From positions 62,001 to 126,000 of the forward strand of contig JAILNR010000038.1 in the NCBI GenBank assembly GCA_024691325.1: a stretch of 64,000 bases of DNA, written 5' to 3'. Source of the DNA: Saccharofermentans sp. (GTDB lineage: Bacteria; Bacillota; Clostridia; Saccharofermentanales; Saccharofermentanaceae). A program made the position numbers and the translations under genes. Positions 54,127 through 62,197 of the stretch are shown here, piece after piece (positions within the stretch are counted from its first letter, which is position 1; each line of letters opens with the position of its first letter). Under the pieces are notes generated by a model. It did no database searches and was not told the DNA's origin. It saw only the letters and a list, made by a program, of their open reading frames with translations.

Positions 54127-54696
54127 TCACTTCTTATTCGAATCCACTGTAATAAAGAATGTTACCTTACCCATCTGAAGAACGCCCGTCTTGAGTTCCT
54201 GAACGGAATTAATAGGAACCCGGATACCGTCAATAAATGTTCCGCCTTCCGTTCCTAAGTCCTGGATAAGATAACCCTCGTCTGAGTAAAGTATCTTACA
54301 ATGAAGATCCGCAACTGTGGGATCCTTCACATACAAATTACATCTGGGGTTTCTGCCGATAGTAATGGTATCGATCATGGGAACATCGTAACTTGCCCCA
54401 TTCGGTGCCATAAACTGAACGCTTCTTTCGTACTTGGAGACCTTGTCCTGCGAAGCTTTATCAGTAGCGGCTGCAACGGCAGCTTCCTGTCTTTGCTTTA
54501 ACTGAATCTGCCTCTCTTCCTCTCTTAACTTAATCTGCTCAACTTCCCTTTTGTAAGCTTCGAGTTTCTTATCGAATTCGACTCTGTCAGTTCTGTTGAT
54601 CTTGATAAAAAAGTAAAAAGATATGATAGCAACAACCAGCAACAGGCCGGCTAAGACAAAAACGAGTGCAGGATGCATCACAATACCTACTATCAT
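54127..54696 (-). CDS. Membrane-anchored FHA-domain protein
   Basis: 189 residues. An N-terminal membrane helix (about 8-29: LVFVLAGLLLVVAIISFYFF) is followed by a charged coiled coil (about 35-75, rich in Lys, Glu, Gln, Arg) and a C-terminal FHA domain (about 95-189) with TITIGRNPRCNLYV and DPTVADLHCKILYSDEG, including the Arg and the His in the Ser/His position that bind phosphothreonine. A PASTA kinase is encoded at 38150, so this could be a partner or reader of its phosphorylation, but no direct link is shown. It is co-transcribed with the zinc-ribbon/DUF4214 gene. Confidence 0.85.
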   Translation of the reverse strand: MIVGIVMHPALVFVLAGLLLVVAIISFYFFIKINRTDRVEFDKKLEAYKREVEQIKLREEERQIQLKQRQEAAVAAATDKASQDKVSKYERSVQFMAPNGASYDVPMIDTITIGRNPRCNLYVKDPTVADLHCKILYSDEGYLIQDLGTEGGTFIDGIRVPINSVQELKTGVLQMGKVTFFITVDSNKK

Positions 54697-54771
54697 TACC
54701 TATTCCTTCGATATAGATTTTCGCGAATGTATTTTACTTCAAAAGAATTAGAAATAACAATACCGAGTTTA

Positions 54772-55995
54772 CTAAAATACCTGAAAGATATAAAACTTGA
54801 GGTAATAAGTCTCGGGAACATTCCAAAGTATAGGATGATCCGGAGCCTGTGTCCTCTTTTCTATCTGTCTTAAACTCCTTCCCGCATCGTAAGCGGCACT
54901 CGCTACCGCCTTTTCGAAAAGCTGCTCTGTCATAAAGTGTGAGCAGGAGCATGTTGCAAGGTAACCGCCCCTCGGCAGAAGCTGCATGGCCTTAAGATTT
55001 ATCTCCTTGTATCCTCTTCCTGCAGAACCTACGGTGTCACGCGACTTTGTAAAAGCTGGCGGATCCAGGATTATGTAATCAAACTCACGGCTCTTGATCT
55101 CTTTAAGCTTTGTCAGATACTCGAACACATCTGCGCACTCATAAGTAATCTTGCCTTCAAGACCGTTAAGGACCGCATTATCATGCGCCATTTTTATTGC
55201 AGCGTCAGAGATGTCTACCGAAGTTACACTCTTAGCTCCACCAGCGGCTGCATTAAGACCAAAAGACCCTGTATGTGTAAAGCAGTCAAGAACGCACTTG
55301 CCGGAAGCAATCCTGGCGGCTGCCTGACGGTTGTACTTCTGGTCAAGGAAGAAACCCGTCTTTTGGCCCTCTTCCACATTTACGAGATACCTAATTCCAT
55401 TTTCAGTAATAGTTGTTACGGGCGAATCCGCATGAGGGATACCGTCGAACCAGCCTTTATACAGATCAAGGCCTTCCTTGGTTCTTAAAGCGAGCTCATT
55501 GCGTTCATATATCCCCTTGATATCAACGCCTTCAGATGCCATAACCTCTGTTACCGCCTTATATATAACTGGTCTTATCTTCTCCATGCCAAGACTTGTT
55601 ATCTCAACTGACAAAAGGTCTTCGTACCGGTCTATGGTAAGACCCGGCATCTGGTCGGCCTCGCCGTGAATCAACCTGCAGCATTTAAAGTCAGCGCCCG
55701 GCATTACCGTCTTCCTGTATGCCACAGAATAAGATATACGGCGCTTCCAGAAGTCGTAATCAAAGACATCATTACTGTTTCTGGAGAATATGCGGATCGT
55801 TATCTTGGAATTATTGTTGTAAAAGCCGGACCCCTGCCATGAGTTACCCGCAAATACGTCAACGATGTCACCGTTTTGGGGCTCGCCTGATAAAGATGTT
55901 ATCTCTTCACCGTATACCCACGGATGACCGCGCTTAACGGCTTTCTCGGCTTTGGAAGTTATCCGGGCTTTTATATAAGGTCTTTCTGTCTTCAT
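54772..55995 (-). CDS. rlmI: RlmI/YwbD-like class I rRNA methyltransferase
   Basis: 407 residues. An N-terminal PUA domain (KARITSKAEKAVKRGHPWVYGEEI) and an EEHEE-like domain precede the Rossmann methyltransferase: VLDCFTHTGSFGLNAAAGGAKSV (about 230-252), CADVFEYL and DPPAFTKS (about 300-307). RlmI makes m5C1962 in 23S rRNA in Escherichia coli; the catalytic Cys near CSCSHFMTEQLF is kept. The ATG shares one base with the nitroreductase stop, so the two genes are coupled. Confidence 0.88.
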   Translation of the reverse strand: MKTERPYIKARITSKAEKAVKRGHPWVYGEEITSLSGEPQNGDIVDVFAGNSWQGSGFYNNNSKITIRIFSRNSNDVFDYDFWKRRISYSVAYRKTVMPGADFKCCRLIHGEADQMPGLTIDRYEDLLSVEITSLGMEKIRPVIYKAVTEVMASEGVDIKGIYERNELALRTKEGLDLYKGWFDGIPHADSPVTTITENGIRYLVNVEEGQKTGFFLDQKYNRQAAARIASGKCVLDCFTHTGSFGLNAAAGGAKSVTSVDISDAAIKMAHDNAVLNGLEGKITYECADVFEYLTKLKEIKSREFDYIILDPPAFTKSRDTVGSAGRGYKEINLKAMQLLPRGGYLATCSCSHFMTEQLFEKAVASAAYDAGRSLRQIEKRTQAPDHPILWNVPETYYLKFYIFQVF

Positions 55996-56510
55996 TACAG
56001 GTATCGCACTATCTCACTAATATCTTTTTTAAGTTCATGACGCTCAGAAGGTTCTGAATCATCTGCAGGATAACCTATAGGCAAAAGCAGTACCGACTTC
56101 TCATTCTCGGGTATATTAAATGCCTTCTCAGCCTCAAGATTAGGGTATGCATTGACCCAGCAGGTGCCAAGGCCCATCTCGACTGCCTCAAACATAACAT
56201 GAGTAGCTACGATAGATACATCTTCAATACCTGAGTGTATTCCCTCTTCACGCGCATTCTTCCAGTCCTCATCCTTGTTGTAGGTAAACATGAATACAAC
56301 AGGTGCATGGAAAGCACAGGGGGTAATCTCATTTATCTTGGCAAGTGCTTCTTCACTTTGCAGTACATATATACGGTGAGGCTGGTTATTCTTGCCGGTG
56401 GGTGCGAGATTGGAAACTGCCAAAAGTCTGTCGATCTGTTCCTGTGTAAGCTTTGTATCCTTATACTTTCTTACCGAATATCTTTCTTTTGCAAGTTTCA
56501 TGAATTCCAT
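55995..56510 (-). CDS. Nitroreductase-family flavoprotein
   Basis: 171 residues from the ATG at 56510, which has GGAGGCG at good spacing; a longer in-frame start 11 codons upstream overlaps that site. The family binds FMN and reduces quinones or nitro compounds with NAD(P)H. Features: KERYSVRKYKD near the N-terminus (phosphate-binding Arg-Ser-x-Arg), LAPTGKNNQPHRIYVL, GLGTCWVNAYP and LLPIGYPADDSEPSERHEL. Substrate not predictable. Promoter elements lie in the shared divergent region with the VUT gene. Confidence 0.9.
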   Translation of the reverse strand: MEFMKLAKERYSVRKYKDTKLTQEQIDRLLAVSNLAPTGKNNQPHRIYVLQSEEALAKINEITPCAFHAPVVFMFTYNKDEDWKNAREEGIHSGIEDVSIVATHVMFEAVEMGLGTCWVNAYPNLEAEKAFNIPENEKSVLLLPIGYPADDSEPSERHELKKDISEIVRYL

Positions 56511-56528
56511 AAACGCCTCCAAAAACCA

Positions 56529-56556
56529 TTGTTTTTTATACAAAAATTATTATAAT
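56529..56556 (+). promoter_or_regulatory. Promoter of the VUT transporter-amidase unit
   Basis: TTGTTT (56529-56534), a 16-base spacer and TATAAT (56551-56556). Predicted initiation near 56563 places the start of transcription directly before the candidate riboswitch hairpin at 56575. Confidence 0.65.
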
Positions 56557-56574
56557 AAACATGCACTTTTATGC

Positions 56575-56623
56575 CAAGCAGTTCGGGTCCGATATCCTGC
56601 TTGTAAAATATTAAAACCAAAGG
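56575..56623 (+). promoter_or_regulatory. Candidate preQ1-I-type riboswitch
   Basis: A perfect 7-bp stem CAAGCAG/CTGCTTG (56575-56581 with 56597-56603) closes the loop TTCGGGTCCGATATC. It is followed by an A-rich tail and ACC (56616-56618), which could pair with GGT in the loop to form the pseudoknot typical of preQ1-I aptamers. The loop starts TTC after the stem and has a C directly before its 3' strand, as in the Bacillus subtilis queC aptamer. The tail runs into AAAGGAG, so ligand binding could hide the ribosome binding site of a queuosine-precursor transporter. The tail is longer than usual. Confidence 0.55.
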
Positions 56624-56630
56624 AGCTTAT

Positions 56631-57365
56631 ATGAATACACTCAAGTACGAGTTGAGGGACTACAAGGTCCTTCTGCGTAATGTGCCTTCCATGGTCGTTA
56701 CTATTTTTGTTCTGTCTGTCGTATGCATGAATCTTATGGCGGGCAAAGAGCTTTACAGTTCCAAGTATTTTTGCATTAACAGCGGTCTTGCACTCTCGTG
56801 GATCTCATTCCTTTGCATGGATTGTATTTGTAAAAGATTCGGTGCGAAGGCTGCCGTTAAGATTTCTATACTCGCCATGATGATCAACGTCGTCACCGTC
56901 GGTGTATTTAAACTCCTTTCGATGACACCGGGCCACTGGGCTGCTTACTACTCCGCTCCCGATGCTTCAAGTGCACAAATCGTTAACTCGGGACTCAACA
57001 GCACTTTCGGAAGCGCCTGGTACATTGTACTTGGTTCTGCTGTTGCAATGTTCCTTTCATCTGTAGTTAACTCATACACCAATGAGTTCATCGGGAAAAT
57101 GACCGATAAAGGAACTTATGGTAACTTCGCACTTAGAAGTTTCATCTCAACAGCATTAGGCCAGTGGGTTGATAACTTTGTTTTCTCGGCGATGGTCTCA
57201 CATGTATTCTTCGGCTGGAACTGGGCACAGGTTCTCATCTGCGCCACCACATCCATGTTGATCGAACTTGTTGCTGAAGCTGTCTTCTCACCTATCGGAT
57301 TTAAGGTATCCAGAAACTGGGAGCAAAACGGAATAGGTCAGGAATACATTAACGCCATAAGCTGA
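56631..57365 (+). CDS. VUT-family queuosine-precursor transporter (YhhQ-like)
   Basis: 244 residues, about six membrane helices, for example VPSMVVTIFVLSVVCMNLMA (about 18-37) and CINSGLALSWISFLCMD. The family (PF02592; VUT, YhhQ) imports preQ0, preQ1 or queuine. Conserved features visible: the acidic residue after the third helix, SYTNEFIGKM, and GQWVDNFVFSAM. The ribosome binding site AAGGAG is strong and directly follows a candidate preQ1 riboswitch. queH at 6440 completes the last step of queuosine synthesis, so this transporter could supply the precursor. The amidase gene follows 7 bases after its stop. Confidence 0.88.
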   Translation: MNTLKYELRDYKVLLRNVPSMVVTIFVLSVVCMNLMAGKELYSSKYFCINSGLALSWISFLCMDCICKRFGAKAAVKISILAMMINVVTVGVFKLLSMTPGHWAAYYSAPDASSAQIVNSGLNSTFGSAWYIVLGSAVAMFLSSVVNSYTNEFIGKMTDKGTYGNFALRSFISTALGQWVDNFVFSAMVSHVFFGWNWAQVLICATTSMLIELVAEAVFSPIGFKVSRNWEQNGIGQEYINAIS

Positions 57366-57372
57366 TACAGAT

Positions 57373-58839
57373 ATGGAAATAGAGAAGTTGTCTGCGGTCG
57401 GCCTGGGCCGCGAAGTAAATAAGAAGAATATATCTCCTGTTGAAGTAATCGACTATTATGAGGAAAGGATAAATAAGAGAAATCCTTCCCTCAATGCATT
57501 TGTTTACACCAAATTCGATGAAGCCCGTAAAGAAGCCCGTGAACTCGAGGCTAAGATTCTTAAAGGAGAGCAACCCGGGCCTCTTGCCGGTGTCCCGACA
57601 GGGCTTAAAGACTTCCTTCCGTCAAAGAAGGGCTGGACTAACAGCCACGGCGGCGTAAAGTCTTTGATCCGCACGGATAATGCTGATTCCAACTTTTATA
57701 AAGCCGCCTCAAAAGCAGGAGCTATAGCTGTCGGTAAGACAAATTCACCTGCATTCGGATTCAGAGGAACATGCGATAACAAGCTTTACGGCCCTACCCG
57801 CAATCCTTTTAACACCGAATACAATTCAGGCGGTTCATCGGGAGGATCGGCAGCAGCAGTTGCCGATTGTATGCTTCCAATAGCTGAAGGTTCTGACGGC
57901 GGAGGATCTATCAGAATCCCATCATCCTGGTGCTCATGCTTCGGGTTTAAAGGATCAGTAGGATCTGCGCCATCCATATGCCGTCCTGATGCGTGGACAG
58001 CTACTCACCCTTTCTGCTTTAACGGCTCTATCTCAAGGACAGTGGAAGACAGTGCAATTATCATGAACTACATGGCTAAGTTCGATCCGCGTGATCCTTT
58101 CAGTCTGCCGGTGCCCGGCCGTGATTTTACAAAACTTATGAAGAAACCCGTTAAGGACTGGAAAATAGCATTCACTCCTGACTTCGATCTGTTTGAAGTG
58201 GACAAAGAGATATCAGACATAGTACTCAAAGCTGCCTTCTCTCTTGAACAGGCCGGCGCACATGTAGACGAGGTGCATTTCGGATTCAAACACAGCCAGG
58301 ATGACTTTGCAAAATTATGGTGCAGAAGCATCAGCATTGATACTTCAATTGATATAGAACTATGGAAAAGGCAGGGATTTGACCTTATCGGTGATCATGC
58401 TGACGAATTACCCGAAGAGTTTATCTACTGGAATGACATAGCATTCAATTCTTCGGTCCTCGACTACCGCTTCTTCAATGAGCTTAGAACCGAGATATTA
58501 GACGAGCAGCAGAATGTCTTTGATAAGTATGATCTGATCATCTCACCGGTAACTACCTGTCCCCCGGTTAAGAATACGGACGACTTTAACACCAAAGGTC
58601 CTGAAACACTTAACGGCAAGCCCTGTGAGCCTCTTATCGGCTTCTGCCTTACTTTGCTTGAGAACTTCACAGGTAACCCGGCGGCCTCTGTTCCATGCGG
58701 ATTTACTAGCAGCGGTCTTCCTGTCGGCATGCAGATAATAGGTCAAAAATACAAAGATGAAGATGTATTCGCGGCTTCCCATGCATTCGAGCAAATATCT
58801 CCGTGGAACTACGATATTCCTTATGGAAGAAAAATCTGA
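57373..58839 (+). CDS. Amidase-signature-family hydrolase
   Basis: 488 residues. The Ser-cisSer-Lys triad is visible as Lys79 (PTGLKD), Ser155 (GGSSGGSAA) and Ser179 (DGGGSIRIPSSWC). GKTNSPAFGFRGTCDN is another family segment. Members hydrolyse amides (GatA, fatty-acid amide, nicotinamide-like). It is not GatA because no gatC or gatB is nearby. It lies 7 bases after the VUT gene and probably shares its transcript, so an amide linked to queuosine precursors is possible, but nothing in the sequence proves it. No signal peptide. A bidirectional terminator separates it from rplT. Confidence 0.88.
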   Translation: MEIEKLSAVGLGREVNKKNISPVEVIDYYEERINKRNPSLNAFVYTKFDEARKEARELEAKILKGEQPGPLAGVPTGLKDFLPSKKGWTNSHGGVKSLIRTDNADSNFYKAASKAGAIAVGKTNSPAFGFRGTCDNKLYGPTRNPFNTEYNSGGSSGGSAAAVADCMLPIAEGSDGGGSIRIPSSWCSCFGFKGSVGSAPSICRPDAWTATHPFCFNGSISRTVEDSAIIMNYMAKFDPRDPFSLPVPGRDFTKLMKKPVKDWKIAFTPDFDLFEVDKEISDIVLKAAFSLEQAGAHVDEVHFGFKHSQDDFAKLWCRSISIDTSIDIELWKRQGFDLIGDHADELPEEFIYWNDIAFNSSVLDYRFFNELRTEILDEQQNVFDKYDLIISPVTTCPPVKNTDDFNTKGPETLNGKPCEPLIGFCLTLLENFTGNPAASVPCGFTSSGLPVGMQIIGQKYKDEDVFAASHAFEQISPWNYDIPYGRKI

Positions 58840-58843
58840 TAAC

Positions 58844-58871
58844 AAAAAGGCTGCCCACACGGACAGCCTTT
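58844..58871 (-). terminator. Terminator of infC-rpmI-rplT
   Basis: Stem AAAGGCTG/CAGCCTTT (58846-58853 with 58864-58871), extended by CC/GG with one bulged A, is followed on the minus strand by TTTTTG. It may also terminate the convergent VUT-amidase transcript on the other strand, with a poorer T run. Confidence 0.85.
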
Positions 58872-58894
58872 AATGATCTTATTAATCTTAAGAA

Positions 58895-59248
58895 TTACAG
58901 AGCAGCCTTTGCCTTCTCAACAAGTGCTGTGAAGCCCTTAGGATCTGTGATAGCGATATCAGAGAGAACCTTTCTGTCGAGCTCAACACCGGACTTCTTC
59001 AAACCGTCCATGAATCTTGAGTAGGACATACCATTCATACGAGCTGCTGCATTGATTCTTGTGATCCAGAGCTTTCTGAAATCCCTCTTCTTCTGTCTTC
59101 TGTCTCTGTAAGCGTAGTTACCGGACTTGAGGACAGCCTGGTTAGCAACCTTGAACAGCTTGCTCTTATGACCGAAATAACCCTTAGCCTGCTTTAATAC
59201 TTTTCTGTGGCGAGCTCTTGTACGAACTCCTCTTTTTACTCTAGACAT
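58895..59248 (-). CDS. rplT: 50S ribosomal protein L20
   Basis: 117 residues, exact family length. Conserved start [20 protein letters not shown], then [11 protein letters not shown] and [22 protein letters not shown]20 is needed for early 50S assembly and represses its own operon in Bacillus subtilis and Escherichia coli by binding leader RNA. Last gene of the operon, 26 bases after rpmI, with ribosome binding site GGAGGAAG. Confidence 0.99.
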   Translation of the reverse strand: MSRVKRGVRTRARHRKVLKQAKGYFGHKSKLFKVANQAVLKSGNYAYRDRRQKKRDFRKLWITRINAAARMNGMSYSRFMDGLKKSGVELDRKVLSDIAITDPKGFTALVEKAKAAL

Positions 59249-59274
59249 ATATTACTTCCTCCAATCCATTCCTA

Positions 59275-59472
59275 TTACATATAAGGGATCATCTTACGAA
59301 TTACTTTTCTGTTCTGCTCAGATGCGAGAATGTTGTGACGCAAGTGACGCATTCTCTTTGTGGGTCTCTTACTGAGGATATGGCGGCGGAAAGCCTGTGC
59401 TCTTAACACCTTACCGGTACCCGTTACTTTGAATCTCTTCTTAGATGAACTGTGTGTCTTCTGCTTAGGCAT
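59275..59472 (-). CDS. rpmI: 50S ribosomal protein L35
   Basis: 65 residues, exact family length. [20 protein letters not shown] and the C-terminal MIPY are characteristic. Ribosome binding site AAGGAGG. It lies between infC and rplT in the conserved order. Confidence 0.98.
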   Translation of the reverse strand: MPKQKTHSSSKKRFKVTGTGKVLRAQAFRRHILSKRPTKRMRHLRHNILASEQNRKVIRKMIPYM

Positions 59473-59495
59473 GTTATCATGACCTCCTTCATGTA

Positions 59496-60020
59496 TTACT
59501 TATTCTTCTTAGGCACGACGTACATTACCATGTTACGTCCTTCGATCTTAGGTTCTTTGTCAATCTGTCCGTATTCAGCGATACCTTCCATGAATTTCTC
59601 CATAACCTCATATCCCTGCTGCTGATACGCCATCTCACGGCCACGGTATCTGATGTTGATCTTGACTCTGTCACCGTTCTTAAGGAACTTAATAACCATT
59701 CTCTGCTTTACTTCGATATCGTGTGTATCTGTCGTAAGCTTCATTCCGACTTCCTTGAGTTCGGTTTCCTTCTGCTTCTTCTTGGCTTCCTTCTCACGCT
59801 TACTCTGCTCGAAAAGGTACTTGCCGTAATCCATAATCCTGCATACGGGATTATCCGGATTAGCTGAGATGCACACAAGGTCTAAGTCTGCTTCTTCAGC
59901 TGCATTCATGGCTTCCTCGATTGATACTACGCCAACCATGTTGCCTTCAGCATCGATAAGTCTTACCTTGCTGAACTTGATGTTGTCGTTCACCATCTGA
60001 TTTCCGTTTGCTTTAGCGAT
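59496..60020 (-). CDS. infC: Translation initiation factor IF-3, apparent AUC start
   Basis: 174 residues from an ATC at 60020-60018. GGAGG stands 8 bases before this ATC, whereas the first in-frame ATG (59996) lies nine residues inside and has no ribosome binding site; a TTG at 60035 overlaps the site. IF-3 genes commonly use AUU or AUC so that IF-3, which rejects such codons, limits its own synthesis. The N-domain ([18 protein letters not shown]), the Lys-rich linker ([12 protein letters not shown]) and the C-domain ([32 protein letters not shown]) are complete. A leader of about 137 bases carries a terminator-like attenuator. Confidence 0.95.
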   Translation of the reverse strand: MAKANGNQMVNDNIKFSKVRLIDAEGNMVGVVSIEEAMNAAEEADLDLVCISANPDNPVCRIMDYGKYLFEQSKREKEAKKKQKETELKEVGMKLTTDTHDIEVKQRMVIKFLKNGDRVKINIRYRGREMAYQQQGYEVMEKFMEGIAEYGQIDKEPKIEGRNMVMYVVPKKNK

Positions 60021-60039
60021 GTGTAACACCTCCAATCAT

Positions 60040-60157
60040 AAAAAAAGAACGGTCAAGCAGATTACCGTTCATTCCCATATCGGCCCTAAAGCCTTATAAT
60101 ATGGACCTCTTCGCCTATGCTCGAGGTGAGAACACGGTGTTCTGCTTCCTAATTGAC
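60040..60157 (-). promoter_or_regulatory. infC leader with an attenuator hairpin (L20-type regulation)
   Basis: From the predicted start near 60157 the leader contains internal pairing (GAACACCGTGTTC is a clear dyad), then a strong intrinsic terminator GAACGGT/ACCGTTC (60064-60070 with 60047-60053) followed by seven T (60046-60040), only about 20 bases before the infC start codon. In Bacillus subtilis the infC-rpmI-rplT leader is attenuated through L20 binding to a 23S-like structure; the same design is likely here. The alternative antiterminator fold was not worked out. Confidence 0.75.
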
Positions 60158-60163
60158 TCAAAT

Positions 60164-60192
60164 ATAATACTGATTCTCACCTGGAATGTCAA
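60164..60192 (-). promoter_or_regulatory. Promoter of infC-rpmI-rplT
   Basis: Minus strand TTGACA (60192-60187), an exact 17-base spacer and TATTAT (60169-60164): a near-consensus strong promoter, as expected for a ribosomal-protein operon. Confidence 0.88.
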
Positions 60193-60240
60193 GCAATATC
60201 TGATTATTACGTCATTCAACTCCCGTGAACGGTATCCATT

Positions 60241-60870
60241 TCAGATCATTATCATAAGTCCCAGAAACATCGCAGCGCCGCACCAGTTACCCATGCCGCC
60301 TATACGCAGCGGTAACGTCACAATAAACAGCGGGACAATATTGAATACACAAGCCCAGGCAGGAAGATCTGTACGGCCCGTTACCACCGCCACCAGCAGT
60401 GCTATACCGAACACAGCCCATCCGAGATAACAAGCTATCATAGTAATGGATGTATCCTTGAACAGCTTGACCACGGCACTTCTTGCCTCTTCTGTCATGC
60501 CCATACGGATATACATCCATTCAGAAACTCCACACAATACATGGTGTGCCACACCGAATATAAGAAACAAGGCAACAGATACAAGCATAACTGCAGCTGT
60601 TACTTCAGAATACTCTTTCATCCAAAGATACAGTCCGTAATAGCCGGCAGAGCACATAAACAATGCGAGACATCCTAACAACATAGACATAAGAGGATTC
60701 TTCAAAGGCATACTGCCGAACACTTCCGCCATCTTCCCATTATCAGACATCGCCTTGACGTCAAACTTCTTACCGCCCGGCACATATGTAAGCAGTAAGT
60801 CACAAAATCCGCAGAGTATGTGACCTGCAGCAGCAATAAGCAAAAGTATCTTAATGGTATTCACAATCAC
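60241..60870 (-). CDS. Six-helix membrane protein (DUF6796-like), unknown function
   Basis: 209 residues with about six hydrophobic segments, starting IKILLLIAAAGHILCGFCDLLL. His/Cys-rich membrane motifs (GHILCGFCD and HHVLCGVSEWMYIRMG) recall DUF6796 family proteins of Firmicutes; family membership is from memory. GxxxG-type helices and short loops suggest a small transporter or integral enzyme, but nothing is certain. It stands alone behind its own promoter with two operator-like repeats, so expression is probably induced by a specific signal. No regulator gene is adjacent. Confidence 0.7.
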   Translation of the reverse strand: MIVNTIKILLLIAAAGHILCGFCDLLLTYVPGGKKFDVKAMSDNGKMAEVFGSMPLKNPLMSMLLGCLALFMCSAGYYGLYLWMKEYSEVTAAVMLVSVALFLIFGVAHHVLCGVSEWMYIRMGMTEEARSAVVKLFKDTSITMIACYLGWAVFGIALLVAVVTGRTDLPAWACVFNIVPLFIVTLPLRIGGMGNWCGAAMFLGLMIMI

Positions 60871-60880
60871 ACCACCTTGT

Positions 60881-60912
60881 ATGAGTATTTATTCATATGA
60901 GTATTCGCTCAT
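60881..60912 (-). promoter_or_regulatory. Two tandem 16-bp operator-like dyads
   Basis: Adjacent repeats ATGAGTATTTATTCAT and ATGAGTATTCGCTCAT (plus-strand reading). Each is an imperfect palindrome with ATGA/TCAT-type arms, like sites of TetR-family repressors. They lie just downstream of the -10 of the membrane protein promoter, a typical place for repression. Confidence 0.65.
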
Positions 60913-60940
60913 ATATTATCACTCCCACTCCCGCTGTCAA
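60913..60940 (-). promoter_or_regulatory. Promoter of the small membrane protein at 60241
   Basis: Minus strand TTGACA (60940-60935), a 16-base spacer and TAATAT (60918-60913). The operator-like repeats start immediately after it. Confidence 0.65.
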
Positions 60941-60957
60941 CACCTTAAACTGAGTTG

Positions 60958-60986
60958 TTCACAGAGGACAAAAGTTGAAATATAAT
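60958..60986 (+). promoter_or_regulatory. Promoter of the aminotransferase at 61019
   Basis: TTCACA (60958-60963), a 17-base spacer and a perfect TATAAT (60981-60986), read toward the plus-strand aminotransferase gene. The leader would be about 25 bases. Confidence 0.7.
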
Positions 60987-61018
60987 CAGTTAGTATTAAT
61001 TAAGAAGAAGGTATTACT

Positions 61019-62197
61019 ATGATTTCAGCTAAGATCAAAGAAAAGCTCGCTTCCGGTTCTGCCATAAGAAAAATGTTCGAGGAAGGAAACAGACTTAAGA
61101 AGCTCTATGGAGATGATAAGGTATTTGACTTCTCTATCGGCAACCCCGATCTCGAGCCTCCGAAGGAAGTCTCTGACGCTTTAAGAGAACTCGCTGATAA
61201 CCCCACTCCCGGAATGCACGGCTATATGAGCAACTCCGGTTATGAGTCAACCAGAGCGGCCATCGCAGCACAGAGAGCAGCTCAGTCAGGACTTTCTATC
61301 GATGCAGGTGCTGTCTGCATGACTGTAGGTGCAGCTTCCGCAATGAATGACGTCCTCCACTCCCTTCTTGATGCCGGCGACGAGGTTATAGTACTCGCTC
61401 CCTTCTTCATGGAGTACGTAAACTACATCGAGAATCATAACGGCAAGGTCGTCATAGTTCAGACTGACGATAAGTTTATGCCCGACTTCGATGCTATCGC
61501 TTCAGCCATCACACCTAAGACAAAGGCTATCATAATCAACTCACCTAACAACCCTTCCGGTGTTGTCTACGGTGAAGATCAGCTTACAAGGCTTAATGAA
61601 CTTCTTAAGGCACAGGATCATGTAATACAGGTTATCTCCGACGAGCCTTATATCGACCTCGTTTACGACGGACTTACTGTTCCTTCCGTTCTTAAGTACA
61701 TCGACAATGTAGTTATATGCTTCTCATGGAGCAAGTCCCTCTCACTTCCCGGCGAGAGAATCGGATACACACTCGTCTCCCCTAAGAACGAAGACTACGA
61801 AGATCTTACAGGCGCGATAGTCCTTTCGAACAGGATCTTAGGAAGCGTAAACGCACCCGCCATCTGGCAGAAGGTCGTAGAGAGGTCACTTAATGCCAAA
61901 GTCGATGTTGCAAACTACGAGCACAGAAGAAACCTGCTTTATTCCAATATCGTTGACGCAGGATTCGAGGCTGTTAAACCTAACGGCGCTCTCTACATCT
62001 TCATGAAGACTCCGGATGGCCTCACCGACACCGGGTTCCAGGATGTCTGTGCCAGGTATAATCTCCTGCTCGTACCCGGAGCATCTTTCAAGAGACCCGG
62101 ATATATGAGACTCGCATTCTGCGTATCCGAGCAGACAATCAGAAACTCCCGCGAGGCATTCGCGAAGATCGCTCAGGAATTAGGAATCAGCAAGTAA
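61019..62197 (+). CDS. PLP-dependent class I/II aminotransferase
   Basis: 392 residues, fold type I. Visible: IGNPDLEPPKEV near the N-terminus, YMSNSGYESTRAAIA, the cofactor region VGAASAMNDVLHSL, INSPNNPSGVVY (Asn-Pro-x-Gly), ISDEPYIDLVYDG (the PLP-ring Asp) and SWSKSLSLPGERIG with the PLP lysine. Substrate specificity cannot be read; aspartate/aromatic or MalY-like roles are possible. Single gene with its own promoter, and its stop codon abuts the leuB stop on the other strand with no terminator in between. It is not the same family as the aminotransferase at 18653. Confidence 0.88.
   Translation: MISAKIKEKLASGSAIRKMFEEGNRLKKLYGDDKVFDFSIGNPDLEPPKEVSDALRELADNPTPGMHGYMSNSGYESTRAAIAAQRAAQSGLSIDAGAVCMTVGAASAMNDVLHSLLDAGDEVIVLAPFFMEYVNYIENHNGKVVIVQTDDKFMPDFDAIASAITPKTKAIIINSPNNPSGVVYGEDQLTRLNELLKAQDHVIQVISDEPYIDLVYDGLTVPSVLKYIDNVVICFSWSKSLSLPGERIGYTLVSPKNEDYEDLTGAIVLSNRILGSVNAPAIWQKVVERSLNAKVDVANYEHRRNLLYSNIVDAGFEAVKPNGALYIFMKTPDGLTDTGFQDVCARYNLLLVPGASFKRPGYMRLAFCVSEQTIRNSREAFAKIAQELGISK

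Noticed and set aside
60871..61018. A T-box or other amino-acid leader before the aminotransferase
   Set aside because: The predicted leader is only about 25 bases, with no room for a T-box.
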